Shown here piece by piece: positions 53,156 to 60,487 of a stretch of DNA of 64,000 nucleotides. Positions within the stretch are counted from its first letter, which is position 1. Every line of letters begins with the position of its first letter. The stretch is from an uncultured Ruminococcus sp. (GTDB taxonomy: Bacteria; Bacillota; Clostridia; Oscillospirales; Ruminococcaceae): the NCBI GenBank assembly GCA_944388405.1, contig CALXIQ010000004.1, positions 62,001-126,000 of the forward strand. Reading direction: 5' to 3'. Both the position numbers and the translations under genes were made by a program. The notes beneath the pieces were generated by a model, which was not told the origin of the DNA, ran no database searches, and saw nothing but the letters and a program-made list of their open reading frames with translations.

Positions 53156-53267
53156 CTGCTATTGTTTCCTCTCCGAAAATTTCTCTTTCATACATTGAAA
53201 TATCTTCAATTTCGATTGTCTCGTCATTTTCCAACATTTCAAGGCGTTTCAATACATCTTTTTTCAT
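53118..53267 (-). CDS. 49-residue acidic element-encoded protein, RLxxLE head
   Basis: ATG at 53267, read MKKDVLKRLEMLENDETIE and on through a very acidic stretch (DISMYEREIFGEE) to TGA at 53118. The ATG is part of TAATG with the stop of the 218-aa gene upstream. First in translation order of three small proteins with the same N-terminal motif. No family recognised. Confidence 0.55.
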   Translation of the reverse strand: MKKDVLKRLEMLENDETIEIEDISMYEREIFGEETIADDEQHNSKAEKA

Positions 53268-53923
53268 TAGTCGCTCACCGTGATATAGATGTTTTCTGCT
53301 TCGGAAAAAATCCTGTCTGCCTGTTCATCATATACCTTTGCTATACCGTCCGAAAGTCCTCTATCCTCACGCATAGCCTTTTGCCCCCACATAATAAGAG
53401 TGTCAAGATGTTCATTGTACGGTATGCGATAATCTTTATATTGTGTACCGATAGCAAACAGCTCATTGTCCTTTTCTTCCTTGCCTCTTTTATAGGCATA
53501 ATCTCCGATAATACGGAGCATTGCGGAATTGCCGTTAAAATCGTTTATAAGTGCCTTAATTTCGTCAGGTCGCAAAATACCACTCTTTAACAATTCAACT
53601 GTTGCAAGGTCAACCTTTTTTCCTGTTGCTCGGTCATATTCACCGAAAACCGCCTCACATTCAGCCTTGATTTTTTCATATTCAGCATTGGTATTATTGA
53701 TGAGTTCAGAAAGTTGCTTTTTGATTTCTGCTTTGTTTTTCTGATATGTTTCGGTGTCCTCTTTCTGAAATTGAGGATTTGCCCACCCTCTTTCAATATC
53801 ACGCTTTCTCAATGCCTCAATTTTATCAAGTCTATCATTCAAGAGGGTATATTCTTCTCTTGCTTTGTTGTATGTATCTCTGATTTTAGTCAAAAATTCT
53901 GTTACATTTCTATATTGTGCCAT
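53267..53923 (-). CDS. Element-encoded coiled-coil protein of unknown function
   Basis: 218 aa. The N-terminal 115 residues are strongly helical with heptad-like spacing (FLTKIRDTYNKAREEYTLLNDRL and EIKKQLSELINNTNAEYEKIKAE). A second helical part follows, with an NSAMLRIIGDYAYKRG segment. No motif of known function. The gene lies directly downstream of the small-terminase-like HTH gene. A scaffolding or packaging role is possible but not shown. Confidence 0.65.
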   Translation of the reverse strand: MAQYRNVTEFLTKIRDTYNKAREEYTLLNDRLDKIEALRKRDIERGWANPQFQKEDTETYQKNKAEIKKQLSELINNTNAEYEKIKAECEAVFGEYDRATGKKVDLATVELLKSGILRPDEIKALINDFNGNSAMLRIIGDYAYKRGKEEKDNELFAIGTQYKDYRIPYNEHLDTLIMWGQKAMREDRGLSDGIAKVYDEQADRIFSEAENIYITVSD

Positions 53924-53944
53924 AATTCAAAATCTCCTTATAAT

Positions 53945-54307
53945 TTAATTATTCATACTTTTTTCCAGTTCTTCAATTCTTGAAATTATATCTGCCTGTT
54001 CGGTGTACTTCAAGCAATTTTGCAATATCAGGGCAGAGGCATTTAATCGCACCTGAGGAGCGGTGTCCGTATCTTCCATAATGCCCCTGATTGTGTCAAC
54101 CGCCTTTGTCAATGTAGCCTGTAATGAATTACAAGCCTCATTCAATACAAGTGAACGCCTGCGGTCATATTCTGCCTTGAATGTTTCATCTGCAAGCCTG
54201 TTGTAAATTGTGGTACGGCTAACGCCTGAAATTTTCTCTGCCTCTGCTATGCTCCCACAGGATAACAGAGCGGTCAAGATGTGTTCGTCTTTTGGTTTCA
54301 ATTCCAT
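53945..54307 (-). CDS. HTH protein of small-terminase/phBC6A51 type
   Basis: 120 aa. The N-terminal helix-turn-helix is clear: HILTALLSCGSIAEAEKISGVSRTTIYNRL in outline, with core GSIAEAEKISGVSRTTIYN, followed by EFKAEYDRRR-like basic residues and a long helical C-terminus (LKYTEQADIISRIEELEKS) suited to oligomerisation. Similar HTH proteins are annotated as phage terminase small subunits or mobile-element regulators. In satellites, a TerS of its own redirects packaging. AAGGGGTGA precedes the ATG. Confidence 0.65.
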   Translation of the reverse strand: MELKPKDEHILTALLSCGSIAEAEKISGVSRTTIYNRLADETFKAEYDRRRSLVLNEACNSLQATLTKAVDTIRGIMEDTDTAPQVRLNASALILQNCLKYTEQADIISRIEELEKSMNN

Positions 54308-54311
54308 TCAA

Positions 54312-54644
54312 TCACCCCTTATTGTGTAAACTTTTTCGCTGATATGTAAAAATCTTGTTTGCCGTCTTGTCATATACTCGCAAGCCTGACGGAATAATCT
54401 CGATTTTTATTGTTTCGGTGTCAACCGTTGTATAAGGCTCGGAAACGCTTTCAGAACACTTTACATGGACGGAGCGGAAAGAGTATTCCTTATCTGCTAC
54501 AAGGTCAGAAACAAGCATTATATTGCCCTCTCGTGTGATTGTAACGCTATCACTCTGATATAGTGTTTTCGGCTCGTTGTTGCACCCTGCAAACAACATC
54601 AAACACACAGAAACAAGCAACGCAAAAGCAACTTTATTCTTCAA
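54312..54644 (-). CDS. Small element-encoded lipoprotein
   Basis: 110 aa. Lipoprotein signal with lipobox LFAGC (Cys about 20), then a small beta-rich domain (LYQSDSVTITREGNIMLV). No family recognised. Surface lipoproteins on mobile elements sometimes act in superinfection or phage exclusion; that is only a possibility here. It overlaps the 49-aa coiled-coil gene upstream by 11 nt. Confidence 0.65.
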   Translation of the reverse strand: MKNKVAFALLVSVCLMLFAGCNNEPKTLYQSDSVTITREGNIMLVSDLVADKEYSFRSVHVKCSESVSEPYTTVDTETIKIEIIPSGLRVYDKTANKIFTYQRKSLHNKG

Positions 54645-54783
54645 CTGTATTCACTCCCTTTTTGAGTTCTCGTATTTCGGCTTTTAGTAGATTGATTTCT
54701 TTTCTTTGCTCATTCCATTTATGCTCCCATTGTTTGATTTTATCATTCAAAAGGTCTATGAGCATTTTGTCATAGTCTGTCAT
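54634..54783 (-). CDS. 49-residue coiled-coil micropeptide
   Basis: ATG at 54783 with GAGGTG upstream, stop at 54634. The chain is almost all charged helix: KMLIDLLNDKIKQWEHKW then EINLLKAEIRELKKG, typical of a short coiled coil. It overlaps the lipoprotein gene by 11 nt. No family recognised. Confidence 0.55.
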   Translation of the reverse strand: MTDYDKMLIDLLNDKIKQWEHKWNEQRKEINLLKAEIRELKKGVNTVEE

Positions 54784-54788
54784 CTTTT

Positions 54789-55001
54789 TCACCTCGCTAA
54801 CATTTGGATTTGTTTATTATTCAAAAATTTTCGTTTGCGTATATAGTCAACGGCTTCATCATATTCAGGAAAATAATGTCCGTTCCCTGCAAACTGTACG
54901 CACCATTCAGCATAATCAGGCGGTGAATAGTCTTGTATTCTTTGCAACCACACTATACAACCCTTATGCGTGCATATTTTCTCTTGTGATAGAATAACCA
55001 T
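54789..55001 (-). CDS. 70-residue element-encoded protein
   Basis: ATG at 55001 after GAGAGGTG; a start at 55061 would run through the iterons and is rejected. Sequence MVILSQEKICTHKGCIVWLQ, with Cys at CTHKGC and a later WCVQFAGNGHYFP. No family recognised. First gene downstream of the candidate origin. Confidence 0.55.
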   Translation of the reverse strand: MVILSQEKICTHKGCIVWLQRIQDYSPPDYAEWCVQFAGNGHYFPEYDEAVDYIRKRKFLNNKQIQMLAR

Positions 55002-55019
55002 TGTTTCACCTCTCTGTCG

Positions 55020-55133
55020 GTTACAGAGGTTACAAGAGTTACGCATTTTTCCATAGAACATATAAACATAAATATATTATTTTATTTTTTTAGATACTCC
55101 ATAGAAATTACTGTAACCCGTGTAACCTGTAAC
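55020..55133. other. Candidate replication origin: inverted iteron clusters around an AT-rich core
   Basis: GTTAC at 55020, 55029 and 55038 (9-bp period), and its reverse complement GTAAC at 55113, 55122 and 55129. Between them lies an almost pure A/T stretch (about 55043-55107). It lies 7 nt after the primase/helicase stop. SaPI origins have the same plan: short-repeat clusters flanking an AT-rich region next to the rep gene. Confidence 0.6.
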
Positions 55134-55139
55134 CGTATA

Positions 55140-57206
55140 TTAAATATGATGGACAAAATTATAATTGCGTTTCGGTAGCACTCTCAATCTTTGAGTTTTG
55201 CCGTCAAACTTTCGGATTTCTGCGTTATATCCCATTTTATCAAGCACTTTTCCGATTTGTGCAGAGGAATAGGCTCGGAGTTCATCGGAGTATAACTGCT
55301 TAAAATCTGTAACGGTCATATATAACCACTCGATTTTATACCTTGCATTATCGGATTGATTGAGAATGTCCTCAATTTCGTTTTCGCCTTTGAGTTTCTT
55401 TTCGTGATTGGCGTTTCTCTCTGCAAGTTGCTTTTGTTCAGCCTGTGTCAATCTAAATCCTTGAATATCATTCAATGCCATTTGCTCGATTTGTTTCCAC
55501 AACTGCACGGCATTAAAATCACGCAAGCGGTCAAGGTCAATTTTATCAATTCTAACCGTCATAAATCTTCTATTTCCAGTTCGGTCGAGAAGAAATTCAT
55601 CACTATTACAAGTACCGCAAAGGCTTGTCCTGCGTATCGCTCTGATACTGTCCCTGCCGTATGGACGGCGGTACTCGTCAACGGAATTTGTGATAAACGC
55701 TTTCAGGCGTTCAATATCGCTTCTGAATGTGCTTTCGATTTCGCCCATTTCAGCTATCCAACAGGACAGAGCTTTTATATAACTGTCCTTATCTCTAAAA
55801 TCAATGCAAACGCCCTCTTTGAAAAACTGCGGTTTTAGTGCTAACTTTCGGAAAAGAGAGGTTTTGCCAATTCCTTGTTTACCTGTGATTACAAGAACGC
55901 CATCTGCTCCGAATGGCTCTGTTTCATCGTTATGTAACAGGGATATGCTTTGCCATAACCATTTTTTAATGAGTGTACGGCTCAATTCGTCATCATCGGC
56001 AATATGTAGAATGGAATACAATTCCGAAAGATAGTCCCTGCCGTCATATTCGTATGAGTTCAGCAATTCAATCACAGGATTGTATCTGTTACGGCTTGCC
56101 ACTATGTCAAGGTATGCGGATATAATTTGCATATTGCACCGCTTGTAATTGTCCTGTAACTCACTATACAGAATGGCTGATATATTGGAATGCAAACGCT
56201 CTTGACTTTCGCCCTGCATACCCTCGATGTCAACAAGCTGTGTAACATCGTTTAACCGTACTGTAACGCCGTTTTCGGTCAGGTAGTCGGATAATACTTC
56301 GGGTGTAAATAAATCGCTTGTATCGTCTTTTTGAGGCTCTTTTCTTGGTCTGCCTCTGCCTTTGTAATACTCGCCCCCACATAGAGCAACCGCCTTTGAT
56401 ATTGTTGCTTCTCGATAGTCTGCACGCTCCCATTTTTGACGGTATAAAGCACTACCTCGAAAAGCTGTGTCAATGGCGTTTGTATCGCCTTGTAGATAGA
56501 ATGCAAGTATATTACAAAGGGCTATGTCTGCGGAGCTTTCATCGTTGTTATACGCCGATATATCGCCCCTGTCATATAAAGCAATAAACTTTGCACCGGT
56601 CTTTGATTTCCTTGCTATATCAAGTATATTTTTACTCAATCGTTCACCGCCTTTATACATATACTTTTCTATGAAATATAGGATTTCTTCGGTCTTGTCC
56701 TTTATTGTTTCGGTGTCGGATACTCTATCACCTGTAAATGTAAAATATCTGTTTGTTAATCCGCTGAAATAACATTCAAGCCCATTTTTCGGATTTTTTT
56801 GATAATACTTTGTATCAAGTTTTTTCGCTCCGTTCTTGTTTGTGGTCTGGGGTATTCTTGACATATCGCACTTGAACAGAATATGAAAACCGTTTCCGCT
56901 TGGGCTTCTTTCGATATATGTACCCTCAAACAGTTTCAGTATTTCATCTTGGAGCGGATTTGCCTGTGTGTGTCCGTCTGTTCCGTCAATATCAATTCCG
57001 CAAATACCATTTGCAAACACAAAACCAATACCGCTATACTTGGGCTTGGATTTTTCTGATACAGAATAATCACTCCAGGTTGACGGTAAATCGGTCTTTG
57101 CTTTACCGCCTGTTTTTGCGTTATATGGTATCTTTGTCGGTCTGCCGTCTTTGTCGGTTTCATAACGCCAACATAACCACACACTTTGAGATTTCAAGTC
57201 AGTCAA
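55140..57206 (-). CDS. Primase-polymerase / VirE-type helicase replication protein
   Basis: 688 aa. The N-terminal prim-pol-like domain starts SVWLCWRYETDKDGRPTKIPYN and holds the acidic catalytic pattern GIDIDGTDG and RSPSGNGFHILF. A linker follows, then a VirE/SF3-like ATPase with Walker A ITGKQGIGKTSLF (about 439-448) and the VirE segment DEFLLDRTGNRRFMTV. It probably primes and unwinds the element during its own replication. It overlaps the 46-aa gene upstream by 8 nt. Confidence 0.88.
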   Translation of the reverse strand: MTDLKSQSVWLCWRYETDKDGRPTKIPYNAKTGGKAKTDLPSTWSDYSVSEKSKPKYSGIGFVFANGICGIDIDGTDGHTQANPLQDEILKLFEGTYIERSPSGNGFHILFKCDMSRIPQTTNKNGAKKLDTKYYQKNPKNGLECYFSGLTNRYFTFTGDRVSDTETIKDKTEEILYFIEKYMYKGGERLSKNILDIARKSKTGAKFIALYDRGDISAYNNDESSADIALCNILAFYLQGDTNAIDTAFRGSALYRQKWERADYREATISKAVALCGGEYYKGRGRPRKEPQKDDTSDLFTPEVLSDYLTENGVTVRLNDVTQLVDIEGMQGESQERLHSNISAILYSELQDNYKRCNMQIISAYLDIVASRNRYNPVIELLNSYEYDGRDYLSELYSILHIADDDELSRTLIKKWLWQSISLLHNDETEPFGADGVLVITGKQGIGKTSLFRKLALKPQFFKEGVCIDFRDKDSYIKALSCWIAEMGEIESTFRSDIERLKAFITNSVDEYRRPYGRDSIRAIRRTSLCGTCNSDEFLLDRTGNRRFMTVRIDKIDLDRLRDFNAVQLWKQIEQMALNDIQGFRLTQAEQKQLAERNANHEKKLKGENEIEDILNQSDNARYKIEWLYMTVTDFKQLYSDELRAYSSAQIGKVLDKMGYNAEIRKFDGKTQRLRVLPKRNYNFVHHI

Positions 57207-57339
57207 TAACTATCACCGCCCTTTTTTCTTCCTCTAAAAATGCTAAATATTCCTCTTGATGATTTGCTATGTATTCAGCAATATCGGAATAGATAGAGAG
57301 AGCAATTTCTCTTGCTTGCTTCTTTGATATTTCAATCAT
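57199..57339 (-). CDS. 46-residue helical protein between XRE and primase genes
   Basis: ATG at 57339, MIEISKKQAREIALSIYSDI, one long amphipathic helix region and an acidic/basic end. Overlaps both neighbours by 8 nt (XRE upstream, primase downstream), so the three are one translational unit. A longer frame from 57483 is an artefact across the XRE gene. Function unknown. Confidence 0.55.
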   Translation of the reverse strand: MIEISKKQAREIALSIYSDIAEYIANHQEEYLAFLEEEKRAVIVID

Positions 57340-57532
57340 TTTCGCCCTCTCCCTCTGCGAATAGCACCGCCTCATCAATCTGCAAAAACTCCGATATTTT
57401 TCTTTTGTATTTCGGATAGAATGGCTTTGTACCATTAAACGCACAATACAAGTCGCTCGGTGTAATTCCTGCGTTGAGAGCAAGCTGTAATTTTGATATG
57501 TTCCTTTCCTTTAACACATCTAAAAGTTTCAT
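57332..57532 (-). CDS. XRE-type helix-turn-helix regulator
   Basis: 66 aa: MKLLDVLKERNISKLQLALNAG start, HTH core LQLALNAGITPSDLYCAFNG, acidic end. It resembles the small cro/excisionase-like regulators at the head of satellite replication operons. It is divergent from the recombinase operon across a 160-bp control region with two palindromes. Confidence 0.75.
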   Translation of the reverse strand: MKLLDVLKERNISKLQLALNAGITPSDLYCAFNGTKPFYPKYKRKISEFLQIDEAVLFAEGEGEND

Positions 57533-57548
57533 TGTTATTCACTTTCCA

Positions 57549-57568
57549 AAAGTAGCTACTCTTTTGTA
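57549..57568. promoter_or_regulatory. Palindrome near the XRE start
   Basis: AGTAGCTACT (57551-57560) inside a larger CAAAAG..CTTTTG context (57547-57566). Likely operator for the XRE protein or another element regulator. Confidence 0.45.
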
Positions 57569-57621
57569 TAGATTTAGATAAGCCTCATCTATGATTTAAT
57601 TATACAATAGTCAACAGCCTA

Positions 57622-57650
57622 TTGACATTGTAAGTTGGTTATGGTATAAT
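57622..57650 (+). promoter_or_regulatory. Predicted promoter of the DUF6076-recombinase operon
   Basis: TTGACA (57622-57627), 17-bp spacer, TATAAT (57645-57650). Confidence 0.75.
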
Positions 57651-57669
57651 TATTTATAGAGTAACCAAC
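57634..57669 (+). promoter_or_regulatory. Operator-like inverted repeat over the recombinase promoter
   Basis: GTTGGTTA (57634-57641) and TAACCAAC (57662-57669), a perfect 8-bp inverted repeat that brackets the -10 box. A repressor here would block recombinase transcription. Confidence 0.6.
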
Positions 57670-57692
57670 ATTTGAGAATGGAGCAATACAAT

Positions 57693-58619
57693 ATGGCGAT
57701 GTTTCAAACAGAAAAGAATTATTATTTGACTGTGATACAGCAACACCCAAAAAGAAAATCAAAAAAAGAGTATTCAATTTCTGTCGGTGAGATTGGAAAA
57801 GATGTTAGTTTTGATATAAAAGATAATTTGTTTGGTAATGGGTTTTTGAATGCAGATTTTTCATCTTATGATGAATTTAAAAAATCCTCGTTATATAATG
57901 CGTTCTATCCTTTTAGTGAAGAGGATTTTAATTCTGCACAAACTATGCTTGCAAATTTAGGCGACGATTTATCCCTTGATTATTTGGAATGGTTTTTTGA
58001 ATTTGAAAACATCAGTTTTGTTTCAAGCGTGGGATATGCACGGATAGACCAAAACAGAGATGACGGAAATATCTATTACAACTATAATTTAGGCATAATA
58101 GAGGATTTAATAAAATCAGGTGAGGACGAAAATGTATCTCTAAAATCAATATATGATGAGGTAGCTTCAACAAAATTCACTTTAAAATCTTATCAGTTTA
58201 AATGTCATAATCTGAACGAATTACTGTGTGCAGAGCTGTATTTTTATCTATCGGAAGGCTTTAAGTTCAAAGTATGTAAACATTGTGGAAGATTGTTTCC
58301 TACAAAAAACGGTAATATAGATTATTGCGATAGAAACAGCCCACTTGAAAGATATTCACACCTAAAATGCGTTGAGGCTCAACAACGATTGAGAAAAAAT
58401 AGCGGTGTCAATCACCCATTAAAAAAGAGATTTAATGTATTATCCTCTACGCTTGATAGGCTCATAGACCAAAAAGGCTTGCCGATTGAAGAAAAGCGAA
58501 TTTTTCTTGAAACAGCAAAGATAATCAGAAAAACAAAAACAGATGAAGAATATAGTCAATGGCTATTTGAACAGGAATTAAAATATAAACCAAGTGCAAA
58601 AAAGGCGGTGTCAAAATGA
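57693..58619 (+). CDS. DUF6076-like protein with CxxC zinc-knuckle motif
   Basis: 308 aa from ATG at 57693, 9 nt after GGAG; ATG at 57678 is possible. The C-terminal half has a conserved metal-knuckle pattern: VCKHCGRLFPTKNG then DYCDRNSP and a later LKC. The N-terminal half is unremarkable. Such proteins are often found beside recombinases of clostridial elements. It overlaps the recombinase start by 4 nt (ATGA), so both are made together. It could be a regulator or recombination helper. Confidence 0.6.
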   Translation: MAMFQTEKNYYLTVIQQHPKRKSKKEYSISVGEIGKDVSFDIKDNLFGNGFLNADFSSYDEFKKSSLYNAFYPFSEEDFNSAQTMLANLGDDLSLDYLEWFFEFENISFVSSVGYARIDQNRDDGNIYYNYNLGIIEDLIKSGEDENVSLKSIYDEVASTKFTLKSYQFKCHNLNELLCAELYFYLSEGFKFKVCKHCGRLFPTKNGNIDYCDRNSPLERYSHLKCVEAQQRLRKNSGVNHPLKKRFNVLSSTLDRLIDQKGLPIEEKRIFLETAKIIRKTKTDEEYSQWLFEQELKYKPSAKKAVSK

Positions 58620-60181
58620 ATGTAGTTATATATGCTCGTTTTTCCTCACACTCACAGAATGAACAAAGTATTGAGGGACAACTTAAAACTTGTTATGAGT
58701 TCGCAAACAAACAAGGATATACTGTCATTGCCGAATACATAGACAGAGCTTTATCAGGTACAACGGATAACCGCCCTCAATTCCTTAAAATGATTGAGGA
58801 TAGCAATAAAAAGCATTTTGACGGCGTTCTCGTTTATCAGTTAGATAGATTTGCTCGTAACCGTTATGATAGTGCAACCTACAAGGCAAAACTAAAAAAG
58901 AATGGTGTCAGAGTGTATTCCGCTCGTGAGAATATCACAGATGACGCAAGCGGTATTCTCGTTGAGGGCTTGCTTGAAAGTATGGCTGAATACTATTCCG
59001 CTGAATTATCACAAAAAATAAGGCGTGGTATGGATATAAACGCCGAAAAGTGTCTTTGCACAGGCGGTTATCCTGCACTTGGATATAAAATCATTGATAA
59101 GCAGTTTTATATTGATGAGGCAACCGCTCCGATAGTTCAACAGATATTTGAGTTATACGCAAGCGGTAAAACCGTTGTTGAAATATGCGATATTCTCAAC
59201 GCACAGGGTTATAAAACCTCTCGTGGCGTGGCGTTCAATAAAAATTCATTACGGACGATTTTACAAAATAAAAGATATATCGGTATCTACACATATAAGG
59301 ATAAAGAAATACCTGACGGAATACCTCGTATTATTGATGATGATTTGTTTTATAAGGTCGCTCGAATAATGGAAACAAATAAAAAAGCCCCTGCAAAAGC
59401 AAAGGCAAAAGAGGAATATTTACTGACTACAAAATTATTCTGCGGTCATTGTAAAGAAATGATGAGAGGGTACGGCGGTACAGGTAAACTCGGCAAACAT
59501 TATCATTATTACGCTTGCAACGGCAAAATCAAAAAGGTATGTGATAAAAAGTTAGTCGATAAAGATTATATCGAAAACCTTGTTATTTCTGAATGTCGCA
59601 AGCTTTTAACAGATGAGAACATACAAAGGATTGCTCGTGAAGTTGTGGCTCTTTGCGAAAAAGAACAGGATAACTCAAATTATAAACGCTTGCAAAAGCT
59701 TTTAAAAGAGAACACACGCAAACAGGGGAATGTCGCAAGTGCTATTGCTGAATGCGGTGAGGAAAGTGTCCGCAAGTTGATGTATGAGCAAGTTGTAAAA
59801 TTACAGAATGAGAGAGCGGAAATAGAAAAGCAGTTCGCCATTGAAAAAGCAAGTCAAGTGCATTTGACGGTAACTGATATTAAGTTTTTCCTCAAACAAT
59901 TACAAAAAGGAAAAGCGGACGATATAAGATACAGGAAAACTCTCATCAATGTATTTGTGAATGCTATATACTTGTATGATGATAAAATATCCTTTATTTT
60001 CAATAGCGGAGATACGCCGATAACTATTGATGATAAGCTGTTATCGGATATTGAGGCAGACAATAAAGAGTTTGAGTGTTCATTTTTAGAACAGTCCGCT
60101 CCACCAGTCCTGAGCGCGGACGGCGCAATATCAATCCGCTCGCGGTGCTCGCTTCGTTTTGTATGGGCTATCGGTTCGTAA
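58616..60181 (+). CDS. Large serine recombinase (site-specific integrase)
   Basis: 521 aa. Resolvase N-domain with catalytic Ser10 in YARFSSHSQ, arginines in DRFARNRYD and SARENITDD, then the Recombinase domain (PALGYKI start), a zinc ribbon (LFCGHCKEMM and later ACNGKIKKVC) and a coiled coil (about 355-420). It catalyses integration at ssrA and, with a helper, excision. The frame runs through attR: residues up to SAPP are element DNA, and the last about 25 come from the host flank. Confidence 0.93.
   Translation: MNVVIYARFSSHSQNEQSIEGQLKTCYEFANKQGYTVIAEYIDRALSGTTDNRPQFLKMIEDSNKKHFDGVLVYQLDRFARNRYDSATYKAKLKKNGVRVYSARENITDDASGILVEGLLESMAEYYSAELSQKIRRGMDINAEKCLCTGGYPALGYKIIDKQFYIDEATAPIVQQIFELYASGKTVVEICDILNAQGYKTSRGVAFNKNSLRTILQNKRYIGIYTYKDKEIPDGIPRIIDDDLFYKVARIMETNKKAPAKAKAKEEYLLTTKLFCGHCKEMMRGYGGTGKLGKHYHYYACNGKIKKVCDKKLVDKDYIENLVISECRKLLTDENIQRIAREVVALCEKEQDNSNYKRLQKLLKENTRKQGNVASAIAECGEESVRKLMYEQVVKLQNERAEIEKQFAIEKASQVHLTVTDIKFFLKQLQKGKADDIRYRKTLINVFVNAIYLYDDKISFIFNSGDTPITIDDKLLSDIEADNKEFECSFLEQSAPPVLSADGAISIRSRCSLRFVWAIGS
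60099..60106 (+). repeat. Right attachment-site repeat (attR core)
   Basis: CTCCACCA, identical to the ssrA 3' end at 52580-52587, inside the recombinase frame. Confidence 0.7.
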
Positions 60182-60403
60182 CCGTCAAGGGGAGTTTGAC
60201 GGGAGCATATGTATGCACAAGGTTTGCCTCGACGGTCAGAAATCGTCGAGGAAAGCGAATATATGGGACTAATCCGTTATCACTTTGTGGTAGCGGATTC
60301 TTAATTTGCATATTCATTCCGGTTGGGGCAACAAACTTACTGTATTATCAAACCAAGTGAGCGTTAGCAAACGGCTCGCATATTGCGCCGTCCGCGCCAG
60401 GAC
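60107..60403. repeat. About 300-bp non-coding element with 24-bp terminal inverted repeats
   Basis: Left arm 60107-60131 and right arm 60380-60403 are inverted copies with one inserted A. Inside are CCTCGACG/CGTCGAGG, CCGTCAA/TTGACGG and AATCCGTTATCAC/GTGGTAGCGGATT hairpins. The last resembles the terminator just outside (60404-60441). MITE-like, with no transposase or clear target duplication. Its left arm begins exactly at attR, so it is probably the original flank of ssrA. Confidence 0.55.
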
Positions 60404-60441
60404 AAAAAATCCGCTGTCACACAATGTGATAGCGGATTTTT
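60404..60441 (-). terminator. Terminator downstream of ktrA
   Basis: AAAAATCCGCT..TCAC pairs with GTGA..AGCGGATTTTT; symmetric and 47 nt after the ktrA stop on the reverse strand. Confidence 0.8.
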
Positions 60442-60487
60442 CTTTCATAAGTATTATGTTTTGGTGTTTTTAGTTTACACTTTGCGA

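Larger units (their letters stand above)
52588..60106. mobile_element. Integrative element in ssrA, PICI/satellite-like with serine recombinase
   Basis: About 7.5 kb of visibly AT-richer DNA between the ssrA 3' end and the second CTCCACCA. Right module on the plus strand: DUF6076-like gene and large serine recombinase. Left-going module: XRE regulator, 46-aa protein, primase/VirE helicase, iteron-flanked AT-rich candidate origin, then small genes including a lipoprotein, a small-terminase-like HTH protein and a run of three related small proteins. No capsid, tail, lysis, relaxase or type IV secretion genes. The order matches phage-inducible chromosomal islands. Confidence 0.75.

Noticed and set aside
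52708-53267. Toxin-antitoxin pair
   Set aside because: The small overlapping genes suggested it, but no toxin fold or antitoxin HTH is recognisable and three genes share the same head.
55001-55061. Longer start (ATG 55061) for the 70-residue protein
   Set aside because: It would encode across the iteron cluster and lacks a ribosome site, whereas ATG 55001 has GAGAGGTG.
56230-56506. Small reverse frames inside the primase/helicase gene
   Set aside because: Same strand but other frames of the 688-residue gene, no ribosome sites.
58616-60181. Recombinase as a pseudogene because of its odd C-terminus
   Set aside because: All catalytic and zinc-ribbon parts are intact, and the odd tail is explained by the frame crossing the attachment site into host DNA.
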